DNA from: Saprospiraceae bacterium
Lineage (GTDB): Bacteria > Bacteroidota > Bacteroidia > Chitinophagales > Saprospiraceae
Assembly: GCA_028279185.1 (NCBI GenBank)
Contig: JANQSS010000258.1
Location: 158,845 to 222,844, forward strand
Length of the DNA stretch: 64,000 nt
Direction of reading: 5' to 3'
In this document: one piece after another, positions 8,444 through 16,013 of the stretch
How positions within the stretch are numbered: the stretch's first letter is position 1
Layout of the letters: every line of letters begins with the position of its first letter
Made by a program: the position numbers and the translations under genes
Notes under the pieces: model-generated
Seen by the model: the letters and a program-made list of their open reading frames with translations, nothing else
Databases searched by the model: none
Told to the model about the DNA's origin: nothing

Positions 8444-8509
8444 ACATAACGGTTAGTGTATGAAGCGTAGTGGCGATTAGCCACTATGATTTTATACACC
8501 TTGTTAGCG
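8444..8509 (-). repeat. attC-type recombination site 9
   Basis: R' on the minus strand is GTTATGT. Stem arms on the plus strand are GTGTAT-GTAGTGGC and GCCACTA-ATACAC, with a five-base tip. GTTAGCGGT at 8503-8511 repeats the upstream boundary of cassette 9 (9253 downward). The stop codon of the next gene lies inside R''. Confidence 0.92.
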
Positions 8510-9235
8510 GTTTTTATCTACAAATCTTGCAAAAATCCCTTGTTTTTTATTCTTAATCACCCAAATCAATTTAGATGGATGTCTCTCTATAAGTTGATTT
8601 GGACCATATTTTCCCCATGCAAAACCATCTTTATTTTCACTTTTCCTTAGATCAGCTATTGTCCAATTGTCACCAACATATTTTGAAAGAAAAATTCGAA
8701 ATTCAGGATTGGCATTAATGAATTCTTTTTTCGAAACTGTAGAACCGCCACTTTTCCATATTGAGAAGGCTGTTTTGTCGTGTATCTCGTTTAAATGGTT
8801 GTTAGATGGGTCTTTATAGAATTCTAATAAATGAAATAGGAATTCATTCAAGCTTTGAGAATTCAATACTATTACTGCTGGATCATGACAGCTAAAAAAG
8901 ACTTTACCTAGATTTCCATTATCATCAAGGTCAAGAACCCAATAATTCCCAAAACCATCATGTGCCAAAGCCGTTGCATTCGGTGTAAGTTCGCTGTATC
9001 CGTAGCACGTCGCATTGTCAAAGATTATAGGTGATGGTCCATAACCTTCCCATCCAGATGTTACTCTGAGAATTTCAATCAATTCAGGATCAATCGTTTT
9101 ATTTGGAAATTGACTTTTATAGTCTTCAATTTCTTCTTTAGTTAAACCTTTTTGGAATTCAAGCTTAAATTCTTGTCCATCTTCATCAATGAATGTGGAT
9201 TCTCTTAGCTCTTGTATGATTTCAAGATTTGTCAT
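8504..9235 (-). CDS. SMI1/KNR4 (SUKH) family protein (cassette 9)
   Basis: A 243-residue cytoplasmic protein. The N-terminal 150 residues show the SUKH signature: a helical GLTKEEIEDYKSQFP start, ELIEILRVTSGWEGYG, then DGFGNYWVLDLDDNG and VFFSCHDPAVIVL. SUKH proteins commonly act as immunity proteins against nuclease toxins delivered by competitors; that is family knowledge. The C-terminal 90 residues (FRIFLSKYVGDNW) are an unassigned extension. No toxin gene accompanies it, so it may be an orphan immunity gene. Confidence 0.75.
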   Translation of the reverse strand: MTNLEIIQELRESTFIDEDGQEFKLEFQKGLTKEEIEDYKSQFPNKTIDPELIEILRVTSGWEGYGPSPIIFDNATCYGYSELTPNATALAHDGFGNYWVLDLDDNGNLGKVFFSCHDPAVIVLNSQSLNEFLFHLLEFYKDPSNNHLNEIHDKTAFSIWKSGGSTVSKKEFINANPEFRIFLSKYVGDNWTIADLRKSENKDGFAWGKYGPNQLIERHPSKLIWVIKNKKQGIFARFVDKNR

Positions 9236-9246
9236 TTTTTAATTAC

Positions 9247-9315
9247 CGCTAACGGTCTCGCATAAACGCAGTAACGACCGTATGGGAGTTATTGCCGTTT
9301 TATGCATTGTTAGCT
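9247..9315 (-). repeat. attC-type recombination site 10
   Basis: R' on the minus strand is GTTAGCG. Stem arms on the plus strand are GCATAAA-TAAC and GTTA-TTTTATGC. GTTAGCTGC at 9309-9317 repeats the upstream boundary of cassette 10 (9853 downward). Confidence 0.9.
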
Positions 9316-9822
9316 GCTGGCTTCTTTTTTATTTAATATTTCTTCAATTGGATGAGAATCGTAAATTGTATTTTGATGTGTTATTTCTTTACCTCTTTTC
9401 TCGATTCTGTTTTTAATCAATTTACAAATTTCATCATACTCATTTTGTCTTGAATGAAAATTTGGCATTGGATAGAATTCTGGATTTAATTTCAAATTTG
9501 CAATTATCTTTATTTCCTTTCCATTAAAGGCTTCTATATCTACTGAGATTAAATCGTATTTGACACCTGTATAAAAAACTGATTTGTCTGATTTTTGAGA
9601 TGTTCTCATCATGCTATTTATCAAATCTGTTTTGTCATCCAAATATTTGTATCCAAGAATTCCGTTTGCTTTAATTTCTTTCTTTGAAGGTATTTCATCG
9701 AAACTTTGTCCGATAATTAAGAACCCAAATTTTTCATTTTCATTTTCGGTGATTGAATGATGAAGTATTAAACCAAATTTTTGGTCTTTGTCTTCTAAAA
9801 TTATACAATCACCTTTTTTCAT
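9310..9822 (-). CDS. Hypothetical protein (cassette 10)
   Basis: A 170-residue soluble protein. I do not recognise the family. The opening (KKGDCIILEDKDQKFGLILHH) resembles the start of Imm26-type immunity proteins, which begin with a short beta-barrel, but the match is too short to name it. The C-terminus is charged and helical. The gene fills the shortest complete cassette of the array; its stop codon is inside R'' of attC site 10. Confidence 0.55.
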   Translation of the reverse strand: MKKGDCIILEDKDQKFGLILHHSITENENEKFGFLIIGQSFDEIPSKKEIKANGILGYKYLDDKTDLINSMMRTSQKSDKSVFYTGVKYDLISVDIEAFNGKEIKIIANLKLNPEFYPMPNFHSRQNEYDEICKLIKNRIEKRGKEITHQNTIYDSHPIEEILNKKEASS

Positions 9823-9846
9823 GGGTTTTCTTTTTTTTTTGCTTGC

Positions 9847-9910
9847 AGCTAACGGAGCTGTGGTATGCGGCGTAGGCGTTAGCCTATGATGTCATCACCA
9901 CTTGTTATAG
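9847..9910 (-). repeat. attC-type recombination site 11
   Basis: R' on the minus strand is GTTAGCT. Stem arms on the plus strand are GTGGT-TAGGC and GCCTA-ACCAC. GTTATAGCAC at 9904-9913 repeats the upstream boundary of cassette 11 (11264 downward). Confidence 0.9.
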
Positions 9911-9918
9911 CACGTTTT

Positions 9919-10758
9919 TTATAAGTTATTGAAATATTCTTTTTCAATTATTACTTTTTCAACTAACTCTATTTCAACACCTAACTTCAAATCTTTCAGA
10001 GTTTTTGCAAGTTCTATTCCATCAATTAAATCTATTGGAGTGGCTCCATCTCTTTTTGCTTCTTTCTTTGCATCTGAGGTGAATGTACCAGTGGTAATTA
10101 AGAGTCCCTTTTCCGTTCTTCCGCTCATTGCTCCTCTAAAGTCTCGGATTGTTGGTGAACCAACGCTTCCTTGATATCTTTTACATTGAAAGACTACATG
10201 AAAAGAAATGACTACACCTACTTTTAAAATTCCTCGACCATCAATCCCGCCATCGCCACTCCTTCCTTCAACAGTAACATTTGCAAATCCCAATTCCCTT
10301 AATAGCCTTTGGCATAATCGTTCAAATTGATCAGGTTCAATCGATTTGATTGTGTTTAAAAGCTCATCTTGCCATTCCTCACCAGTTTCATCATTATCGT
10401 TTATATCTACAATAGACTGACTTTGCTCTTCCTTGTCAATTTCCTTTACCTTCTTGTTGACTTCAACTTGGTTGACTTGCTCGGTTTCAAATCCTTTCTT
10501 AGTTAATGCCCATACTCCTCTTTTTGAATTTTCTAATAGACCAAATCTTTTCAAATAGTTTCTTGTCCATGCAAGTCTATAAACAAACTTTGTTCTATTT
10601 CCGCGATGAATCACATTTAGCTCATCTTCGGATAAATTCATAAGTTCAGACACTTTCTCCTCTATTTCTGAATTTGATCCTGACCCTCCAAGTTCTTTCA
10701 TGGCCTGAAGGAGTGGGTTAAACATGTCATCATATGTGTAATTAAAATCAATCATCAT
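9919..10758 (-). CDS. Mrr-type restriction endonuclease (cassette 11, second gene)
   Basis: A 279-residue nuclease from the ATG at 10756-10758. Residues 1-95 form the winged-helix Mrr N-terminal domain (LLQAMKELGGSGSNSEIEEKV, WTRNYLKRFGLLENSKRGVW). Residues 140-260 are the PD-(D/E)xK catalytic domain: FERLCQRLLRELGFANV, then GDGGIDGRG and FQCKRY, giving the expected Asp, Gln and Lys, and a GLLITTGTFT strand. Mrr enzymes cut modified DNA, so a phage-defence role is likely. The start overlaps the preceding membrane-protein gene by 11 bases, so the two are coupled and carried in one cassette. Confidence 0.85.
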   Translation of the reverse strand: MMIDFNYTYDDMFNPLLQAMKELGGSGSNSEIEEKVSELMNLSEDELNVIHRGNRTKFVYRLAWTRNYLKRFGLLENSKRGVWALTKKGFETEQVNQVEVNKKVKEIDKEEQSQSIVDINDNDETGEEWQDELLNTIKSIEPDQFERLCQRLLRELGFANVTVEGRSGDGGIDGRGILKVGVVISFHVVFQCKRYQGSVGSPTIRDFRGAMSGRTEKGLLITTGTFTSDAKKEAKRDGATPIDLIDGIELAKTLKDLKLGVEIELVEKVIIEKEYFNNL

Positions 10759-11239
10759 CTCCAATTAGGCCTTTTAAAAAATATCGCATTGCATCTGAAC
10801 CATCCTCTAACCTATCTCTTTCGGCTACCTCTTCATAAACACCTTCACCTTCAAAGCTTTTCTCAATCTTTAAACCATCTTTCACCAGAGTTTTTGAAAG
10901 CTGGTAGGTTTCAGGAAACTCGTTTTTATACTTTTCGATAAACGCAAATGATGTAAGAATAAAACCTCTATTTTCTCCAGTTTGATAACTATTTGGAAAG
11001 TTTTTTAATATCCTCTTTGCATTATTTTCTATAGACTTAATACTTGAAAGTTCTTCAGATAAATCCGAGTTTTCTCTTTTAATTTCATTCGAATATAAAA
11101 TTGATAGGCCAACTATTATTACTATAAGAAAGGAGTAAATAATGTGTGCCCATTTTGGGTTTTCGATCTTAGTAGATATCAATAGCGATATCAATGAAGC
11201 TAAGCTGCCTAAAATTCCTATTAACACTATTGGTTCCAT
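10748..11239 (-). CDS. Small two-helix membrane protein (cassette 11, first gene)
   Basis: A 163-residue protein with two predicted membrane helices, IVLIGILGSLASLISLLI (residues 3-20) and IIYSFLIVIIVGLSILY (33-49), followed by a coiled-coil-like stretch (NEIKRENSDLSEELSSIKSIENN) and a soluble C-terminal domain of about 90 residues. It is not a known family to me. Because it is joined to the Mrr nuclease, it may be a sensor or effector partner; that is inference. Confidence 0.6.
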   Translation of the reverse strand: MEPIVLIGILGSLASLISLLISTKIENPKWAHIIYSFLIVIIVGLSILYSNEIKRENSDLSEELSSIKSIENNAKRILKNFPNSYQTGENRGFILTSFAFIEKYKNEFPETYQLSKTLVKDGLKIEKSFEGEGVYEEVAERDRLEDGSDAMRYFLKGLIGDDD

Positions 11240-11257
11240 ATTTTGTTTTTTAATGTG

Positions 11258-11321
11258 CTATAACGGTCAGTTCATGCGGCGTGTGACGTTAGGAGCATGT
11301 TCGTCATGTACATTGTTAGCC
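11258..11321 (-). repeat. attC-type recombination site 12
   Basis: R' on the minus strand is GTTATAG. Outer stem arms on the plus strand are GTTCATG and CATGTAC with one mismatch. GTTAGCCATA at 11315-11324 repeats the upstream boundary of cassette 12 (13598 downward). Confidence 0.88.
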
Positions 11322-11325
11322 ATAG

Positions 11326-12198
11326 CTACTCATTTATATGTAATATGATTTTATCTCTTAGCAAATGTAGATTTTCAAAATTTGAGTTAAATGCAATTCT
11401 GTAACAAAAAGAATTAAAATTTCTTGACGAAATCCCAAAGGTGTTTTCAACAACCTGTTTCAGCATTTTGATAATATACTTACCAGGATAAATATCAATC
11501 ATATCACTTACGGATTTTACAGCCATTTTTCTTCTTGCTCTAATAAGTTGAGCATTCAATGTAAGTCTTTTATCAATAGAAGCTAATTCCGTGATTATTT
11601 GGTCTTTGTACCAATCAATTTGGTCTTGTTTTAGTGAGAATATTCCTCCTTTATAGTCAACAAATCTTTCATAACTGAGAGATACATTTTTAAGAGTCGG
11701 ACATTTACCCTGTACTACAAAGTGCAGGAGAATTAAATCGTTTAGTACATTTAGAACGTTATGTAAAATGTCATTCAAATTTAAATCATTCTCCACTGTA
11801 ACACGATTCAGTTTTGGGTTCTCAGCTATAATATATTCTATATACGATTCTTTATCGTCTAAATAATTTTCTATTGAATATCTATTCAGGTAAAAGAGGT
11901 TATCTTTTTCTATTTTTCTATTTAATAGATCATCGAAATCCCGATCGACTAAATAAATTTGTTTCTTAATGTCATAGCAGGTGTCACAATGCTCCAAAAC
12001 ATTGTCTTTCCCGCCTAATGGAAAAATCTTCTCTATTTTAATGTCAGGAAATAATTTAGATAAGATACGATGATAGAAATTTTCTTGATTTTCATCCTCA
12101 ATATAAAATGATATATCATTAAATTGAATGTAAAATATATCTTCGGCTGCACGATAAACGGTGCTTTTTGTGGGTATGCTTTCTTCGACCGTAATCAT
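11326..12198 (-). CDS. ariB: DUF4435/TOPRIM-like protein, probable PARIS effector AriB (cassette 12, second gene)
   Basis: A 290-residue protein of the DUF4435 type: FYIEDENQENFYHRIL near residue 31 (conserved Glu), FPLGGKDNVLEH near 60, IYLVDRDFDDLL near 81 and FYLNRYSIENYLDD near 101, the TOPRIM-like acidic motifs. The start codon is one base after the stop of the upstream ATPase, so translation is coupled. ATPase plus DUF4435 in this order is the layout of the PARIS anti-phage system, where AriA senses an anti-restriction protein and releases AriB, which cleaves tRNA. The gene symbol rests on this context and motif match; OLD-like two-gene systems are the alternative. Confidence 0.7.
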   Translation of the reverse strand: MITVEESIPTKSTVYRAAEDIFYIQFNDISFYIEDENQENFYHRILSKLFPDIKIEKIFPLGGKDNVLEHCDTCYDIKKQIYLVDRDFDDLLNRKIEKDNLFYLNRYSIENYLDDKESYIEYIIAENPKLNRVTVENDLNLNDILHNVLNVLNDLILLHFVVQGKCPTLKNVSLSYERFVDYKGGIFSLKQDQIDWYKDQIITELASIDKRLTLNAQLIRARRKMAVKSVSDMIDIYPGKYIIKMLKQVVENTFGISSRNFNSFCYRIAFNSNFENLHLLRDKIILHINE

Positions 12199-12199
12199 G

Positions 12200-13573
12200 C
12201 TAATAAGGCATTAAGACTTTGCAATACTCCTTATTATTTCCTACAATTGCGGGGCTGTGTGTCGCAAATAGCAATTGTGTGTTGCCGGGCATAATACTTT
12301 TAATGCCTTCTAAGAAGTGCTCTTGCCATTTAGGGTGAAGAGATAATTCTGGTTCATCAATAATAAACAATTTTCCAAGATGAGAATTAAACTTAATGTA
12401 TGTTAATAATATTAAAATCTGTTGTTCGCCTGAACTTAAATCTGAAAGACGTCTATCTTTTTCTATGACTTTTTTATCCTTATTTAAGATGTTAAAAGTA
12501 AGTCTTGAGGTGTCCTTATTAAAAAACAAGTCTTTCGATGAGTCATTTAAAAATGAGTTAATAGTGTCTAAATAATTTTTAATTGGCTTGAATAATCTTT
12601 CACTACTTTTTTCAAAATTCTCAAATTCCTTAATTAGTTCTTTGAGTTTTCTGAATTGATTGAGATTGGTGATGTATAAAAGTTCAAACCTATCGTCTTC
12701 ACTTTTAGATCTTATTATTATCGACTTTAGATTTGTGAAGTAGTTCTTGATTTTATTCTCATCTGAATCTTTGGTTTTCTTTGATGTTTTGATTACATTT
12801 TCCTTTAAATAGTTCTTGACCTTTTCTTCTAAAGACTCAACTTGGTTAATAGAAAGTTTGGGACTTGATAGTAGTTCATTTATACTTTGCTCTGTTAAAG
12901 TCTCGTCAAATGAAGACATTATTAATTTAGATTTTAATCTGTCATTCAAAGTCAAAATTTGATTTTTATATTTTGAATATTCCCATCCTGCAAGTTCAGA
13001 GACTTTGTCTAAAGGAGTCATCCCATTCTTTCTTGCTTTTCTTACTCTTCTTTTTCTGCCCTCTGAATCAATAGAGACATAGGTTTCATTCCCTTCTTCA
13101 GCATACAGCTGCCTATCTAATCCAATGACAACTGGCTTTGGTAGATAATTAAAGATAAAATTCCAAGCTTCTTCCTCATGTGGTTCAGGTCCGAGAGACT
13201 TGTATTCCTCCTCAAGACTTATTCGCTCATTTTCGGATTTAATTTGTCGGGGATGAATTTTGAAGTCTGCTTGAATTTGAGAATATATTTTATTATTCGA
13301 TAGATCTTTCAGACTTATAAGAAGTTCTTTCTCGTTTTGTGTACATTCAATAGTATAGGTCTTACCTTTTATTTGAAACCAAAGCTTTAAAAGTTCAAAT
13401 TTATGAGTGCAAAGACTACCAATGGAAGGTGTAATTATCCAGTTTATTACATTTAATATACTTGTTTTGCCAGATCCATTTATCCCAACAAGAAGATTAA
13501 TATCCGGATAAAAGGTTATATCCTTATTAAGGTAACCGTATAATTCTTTTATTTCAATTCTTTCTATAATCAT
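12200..13573 (-). CDS. ariA: SMC-like AAA ATPase, probable PARIS sensor AriA (cassette 12, first gene)
   Basis: A 457-residue ATPase from the ATG at 13571-13573 (MIIERIEIKELYG). An upstream 25-codon extension runs into the attC and is unlikely. Walker A is GINGSGKTS near residue 31. The ABC signature LSDLSSGEQQ lies near 380, Walker B LFIIDEPELSLHP near 404 and the switch FATHSPAIV near 438. The middle is a helical, partly coiled region. This is the AAA15/21 architecture of AriA in PARIS; its partner DUF4435 gene follows by one base. The ATG is about 20 bases from the recombination point, so expression must come from upstream of the cassette. Confidence 0.75.
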   Translation of the reverse strand: MIIERIEIKELYGYLNKDITFYPDINLLVGINGSGKTSILNVINWIITPSIGSLCTHKFELLKLWFQIKGKTYTIECTQNEKELLISLKDLSNNKIYSQIQADFKIHPRQIKSENERISLEEEYKSLGPEPHEEEAWNFIFNYLPKPVVIGLDRQLYAEEGNETYVSIDSEGRKRRVRKARKNGMTPLDKVSELAGWEYSKYKNQILTLNDRLKSKLIMSSFDETLTEQSINELLSSPKLSINQVESLEEKVKNYLKENVIKTSKKTKDSDENKIKNYFTNLKSIIIRSKSEDDRFELLYITNLNQFRKLKELIKEFENFEKSSERLFKPIKNYLDTINSFLNDSSKDLFFNKDTSRLTFNILNKDKKVIEKDRRLSDLSSGEQQILILLTYIKFNSHLGKLFIIDEPELSLHPKWQEHFLEGIKSIMPGNTQLLFATHSPAIVGNNKEYCKVLMPY

Positions 13574-13591
13574 TTTGTTTTTTTTAGTTAT

Positions 13592-13660
13592 GGCTAACGG
13601 AGTGGCGATACGTGGCGGATTTGGCGATAGCCAATCTGACATCGTCATCGCTTGTTATAC
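13592..13660 (-). repeat. attC-type recombination site 13
   Basis: R' on the minus strand is GTTAGCC. Stem arms on the plus strand are GCGAT-CGGATTTGGC and GCCAATCTG-ATCGC. GTTATACACC at 13654-13663 repeats exactly the boundary of the attI-proximal cassette at 14773 downward. Confidence 0.93.
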
Positions 13661-13668
13661 ACCGTATT

Positions 13669-14742
13669 TCATCCTTTGTTCTTCATTTCCATTTCTGCTA
13701 AATAATCGAGCGAATTGTTGCCTTCTTGGTCTCCTTCGCTTATGAATTTTGAGATTGTTCCAAGGTCAAGTGGCCTTATACTGTGATGAAACATATTGAA
13801 CAGTTTTGAGGTTAAAAGGCCTCTAACAAAATCATTCGTGTCTATTTCTTTTTCATTGTTGAGTCCATAACAAAGTGAACTCGCTATTAGGTCTGATACT
13901 TGCACTTGTTTAAAATCCTTTGAATCAACCAATTCAACTTTAGTGAATTTTAAAGGATAAGTCATTCTACTTTCTCCAAACCCAACTTCTTTCTCTTCCA
14001 TCTTTGTTGGATTCGATAGTTTCATAATCATAGCATGCCAAAATTCAATTGCTTTTGAATTGTCATGTATTATCTCAAATTGTGATCCTAATTCCTTGTA
14101 CCAATCATCAGCTAATACATTAAATGTTGGAAAAGTTAGATCAATAATATATGGCTTTATTGCTTCTAATATGTGTGCTTTGATTTCTTTTGAATCCTCA
14201 ATTATTGTCAAAAAATGTACTGCATCTTTATCTTCAAGTGATTCATTTAGTTGATGTGTAGCCAGGTAAAAAACATCCATGTTCTCTTGACTCGGTTTTC
14301 TTACTAAATTTTGAAATGATGTGTAAAAATCTCCAACCAAGGCTTTGTCCCAAGATTGTTCGCAAAAGATATAAAGTAGGTTTGTGATTATAATATTTGA
14401 TCTGTCCTTGTAGATGTCCTTCCCCATTTCGTACATGACCGGTTCTATAAACCGATCTACAATATGTCCAATTAGAACAAGCTTCTTGTTAGCTACATAG
14501 TACTTTATATTGTGCACTGAAATTAAATCATGATTGCAGAAATCTAATATTTGTTGTTTTGATTTAGCGTATTTTTTGAGTGCTTTGAAGTGCAATTCAT
14601 CTGCGGCAGAATCGAAAACTTCCAGAAGTTTCCCAACTTCTTCATTAGAGTAGTTTACAGAAGCCAATGCGAAATGAGGTTGATTTGGGTCAAGTAAATT
14701 TTGACCAGTATTTCCAGATTCATCAAAGGCTATTATTGGCAT
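13669..14742 (-). CDS. DUF3800 protein (cassette 13, next to the recombinase)
   Basis: A 357-residue cytoplasmic protein beginning IAFDESGNTG, the DESG motif that marks DUF3800, a family with an RNase H-like fold whose acidic residues may bind metal. Further family-like elements are ELHFKALKK near 50 and VQVSDLIASSLCYG near 285, with the late conserved Asp. DUF3800 genes are common in accessory and defence regions; the activity is not known. This is the cassette directly at the recombinase-proximal attI, so by integron logic the most recently inserted on this side. Confidence 0.75.
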   Translation of the reverse strand: MPIIAFDESGNTGQNLLDPNQPHFALASVNYSNEEVGKLLEVFDSAADELHFKALKKYAKSKQQILDFCNHDLISVHNIKYYVANKKLVLIGHIVDRFIEPVMYEMGKDIYKDRSNIIITNLLYIFCEQSWDKALVGDFYTSFQNLVRKPSQENMDVFYLATHQLNESLEDKDAVHFLTIIEDSKEIKAHILEAIKPYIIDLTFPTFNVLADDWYKELGSQFEIIHDNSKAIEFWHAMIMKLSNPTKMEEKEVGFGESRMTYPLKFTKVELVDSKDFKQVQVSDLIASSLCYGLNNEKEIDTNDFVRGLLTSKLFNMFHHSIRPLDLGTISKFISEGDQEGNNSLDYLAEMEMKNKG

Positions 14743-14766
14743 TCGTTTCTTTTTTTCGTTTATGGT

Positions 14767-14809
14767 GTATAACTCCCCTATAACCCGAACATTCCTGTAT
14801 CCGAGTTAC
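14767..14809 (-). other. Presumed attI: palindromic core site overlapping the recombinase stop codon
   Basis: The site has two imperfect inverted 12-base arms, ATAACCCGAACA (14780-14791) and TATCCGAGTTAC (14798-14809), around a 6-base centre TTCCTG, the layout of a dif-like tyrosine-recombinase core. On the minus strand six bases (AGGGGA) then lead to the crossover triplet GTT (14773-14771), where cassette 13 begins. The last four bases overlap the recombinase stop. A second copy with the same spacing lies at 16843-16885. Confidence 0.7.
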
Positions 14810-15945
14810 GGTTTTTCAAAATTTAAATTATCTAATGGACTACTAATCGAAGTGACTACTTCTGTGCTCACGTGGGTATAAACCATCGTCGTCTTCACAT
14901 CCGCGTGCCCTAATAATTCTTGTATAAACTTAATACTAATTCCGCCATCATGCAAGTGCGTCGCAAAACAATGACGCAATACATGCGGTGTCACACGCTG
15001 GCTCAATTGCGATCGCATAGCGGCACGCTTCACTATTTTTTGCACACTACTCGCACTATACTTTCGGCCAGATTGCGTACCTTCAAATAAATAAACCACC
15101 GGCTTATAGGCGTCACAATATCCCTGCAACGCTTCTTTTAACGCTTCTGCAAGCATGACAATGCGGTCTTTTTTTCCCTTGCCTCCTGCTATGAAAACCT
15201 GGTTTCGATCCCACCTGATATCGCAGAGTTTGATTCCGAGCAATTCACTTAGTCGCAGTCCGCAGGCATACAACGTCGTAATGATCGTCTTATGCTTTAT
15301 ATTCTCAGTGGCATTGATTAATCTTGCCACTTCGCTCTTGCTCAATATACGGGGCAATCGATAGCTTGATTTAGGACGTTTGACCTGATTAATGACGATA
15401 CTCGGATTGAATATTACTTTTTCAAAATAAAACTTTATAGCATTAACGTACCGATGGACCATGCTCTCAGATACGCGCCGAGCACTTAGCTCTGACAAAA
15501 ATCTGTTTACCGTCTGCGTATCCGTATGCTGTAAAGTTTCGCCTCCGGTAAAATTTTTAAATGCAACTAAAGGCCCTATATAAGACTTAACCGTGTTCCA
15601 ACTATAGCGCATCTGAATCATCATGTCTGTCACTTCTTTAACTAACGAACGATCACCTTCCGAAAATTTGGATAAAAGGTGTGCTTGCTTATCTGCCAAA
15701 GAAGGAGAATTAATAGATGTCTGACTCAAGTCTCCCGGATTTAGTCGATTGCAAATGTCAACCCCTTGTCGTGCATATCCCTCAATGAGTCGTTCAATCG
15801 TTTTAGTATTGTTCGGAATTACCCAGCGCTCATACCCTTTTTGATATTCCCGATTGGGCACAGATTTTATCAATTGAAAATCGATTCCAAAACCCACCAA
15901 CTTGACTGCAATAAAATCCGACGTTTCTGGTAACGATAATGACAT
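14806..15945 (-). CDS. Tyrosine recombinase of the cassette array, not IntI-type
   Basis: A 379-residue recombinase. Residues 10-60 are an N-terminal domain with RWVIPNN that is typical of Bacteroidota integrases, 100-175 a SAM-like core-binding domain, and 195-370 the catalytic domain. Catalytic residues are present: Arg231 (CGLRLSE), Lys256 (GGKGKKD), His321 and Arg324 (HVLRH), His347 (LGHAD), Tyr356 (MVYTH). Arg-to-His spacing is 90 residues, near the 96 of XerD and far from the 131 of IntI1, so the integron-specific insertion is missing. It reads in the same direction as the cassettes. The ATG at 15943-15945, and a possible one at 15973-15975, both lie inside attC site 14, so the first residues are supplied by a recombined cassette end. 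Confidence 0.85.
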   Translation of the reverse strand: MSLSLPETSDFIAVKLVGFGIDFQLIKSVPNREYQKGYERWVIPNNTKTIERLIEGYARQGVDICNRLNPGDLSQTSINSPSLADKQAHLLSKFSEGDRSLVKEVTDMMIQMRYSWNTVKSYIGPLVAFKNFTGGETLQHTDTQTVNRFLSELSARRVSESMVHRYVNAIKFYFEKVIFNPSIVINQVKRPKSSYRLPRILSKSEVARLINATENIKHKTIITTLYACGLRLSELLGIKLCDIRWDRNQVFIAGGKGKKDRIVMLAEALKEALQGYCDAYKPVVYLFEGTQSGRKYSASSVQKIVKRAAMRSQLSQRVTPHVLRHCFATHLHDGGISIKFIQELLGHADVKTTMVYTHVSTEVVTSISSPLDNLNFEKP

Positions 15946-15992
15946 CTGCTGTGCGACCGATAGGGAGCATGGCATGATGTCTAATGTTCTAC
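15928..15992 (-). repeat. attC-type recombination site 14, fused to the recombinase 5' end
   Basis: R' on the minus strand is GTTACCA. Stem arms on the plus strand are GACATCTGC-GTGC and GCATGGC-GATGTC, nearly the same as site 2. GTTCTACTTC at 15986-15995 repeats the boundary of the 16014-16823 cassette at 16849 downward. The R' box and half the stem lie within the recombinase reading frame. Confidence 0.88.
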
Positions 15993-16013
15993 TTCGTTAA
16001 TTTCACCATCGTT

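Noticed and set aside
12200..13648. Longer N-terminus of the ATPase starting at 13648
   Set aside because: The first 25 codons cross the attC site 13 and have no resemblance to the family; the ATG at 13573 gives the normal start right before the P-loop.
600..14000. Regularly spaced repeats as a CRISPR array
   Set aside because: The repeated elements are 60-70 bp imperfect hairpins that differ from one another and are separated by whole genes, not by short spacers; the boundary matching fits cassettes.
14806..15975. Recombinase as a classical integron integrase IntI
   Set aside because: Spacing between catalytic Arg and His is 90 residues and the IntI-specific insertion before the HxLR motif is not there; an extra N-terminal domain is present.
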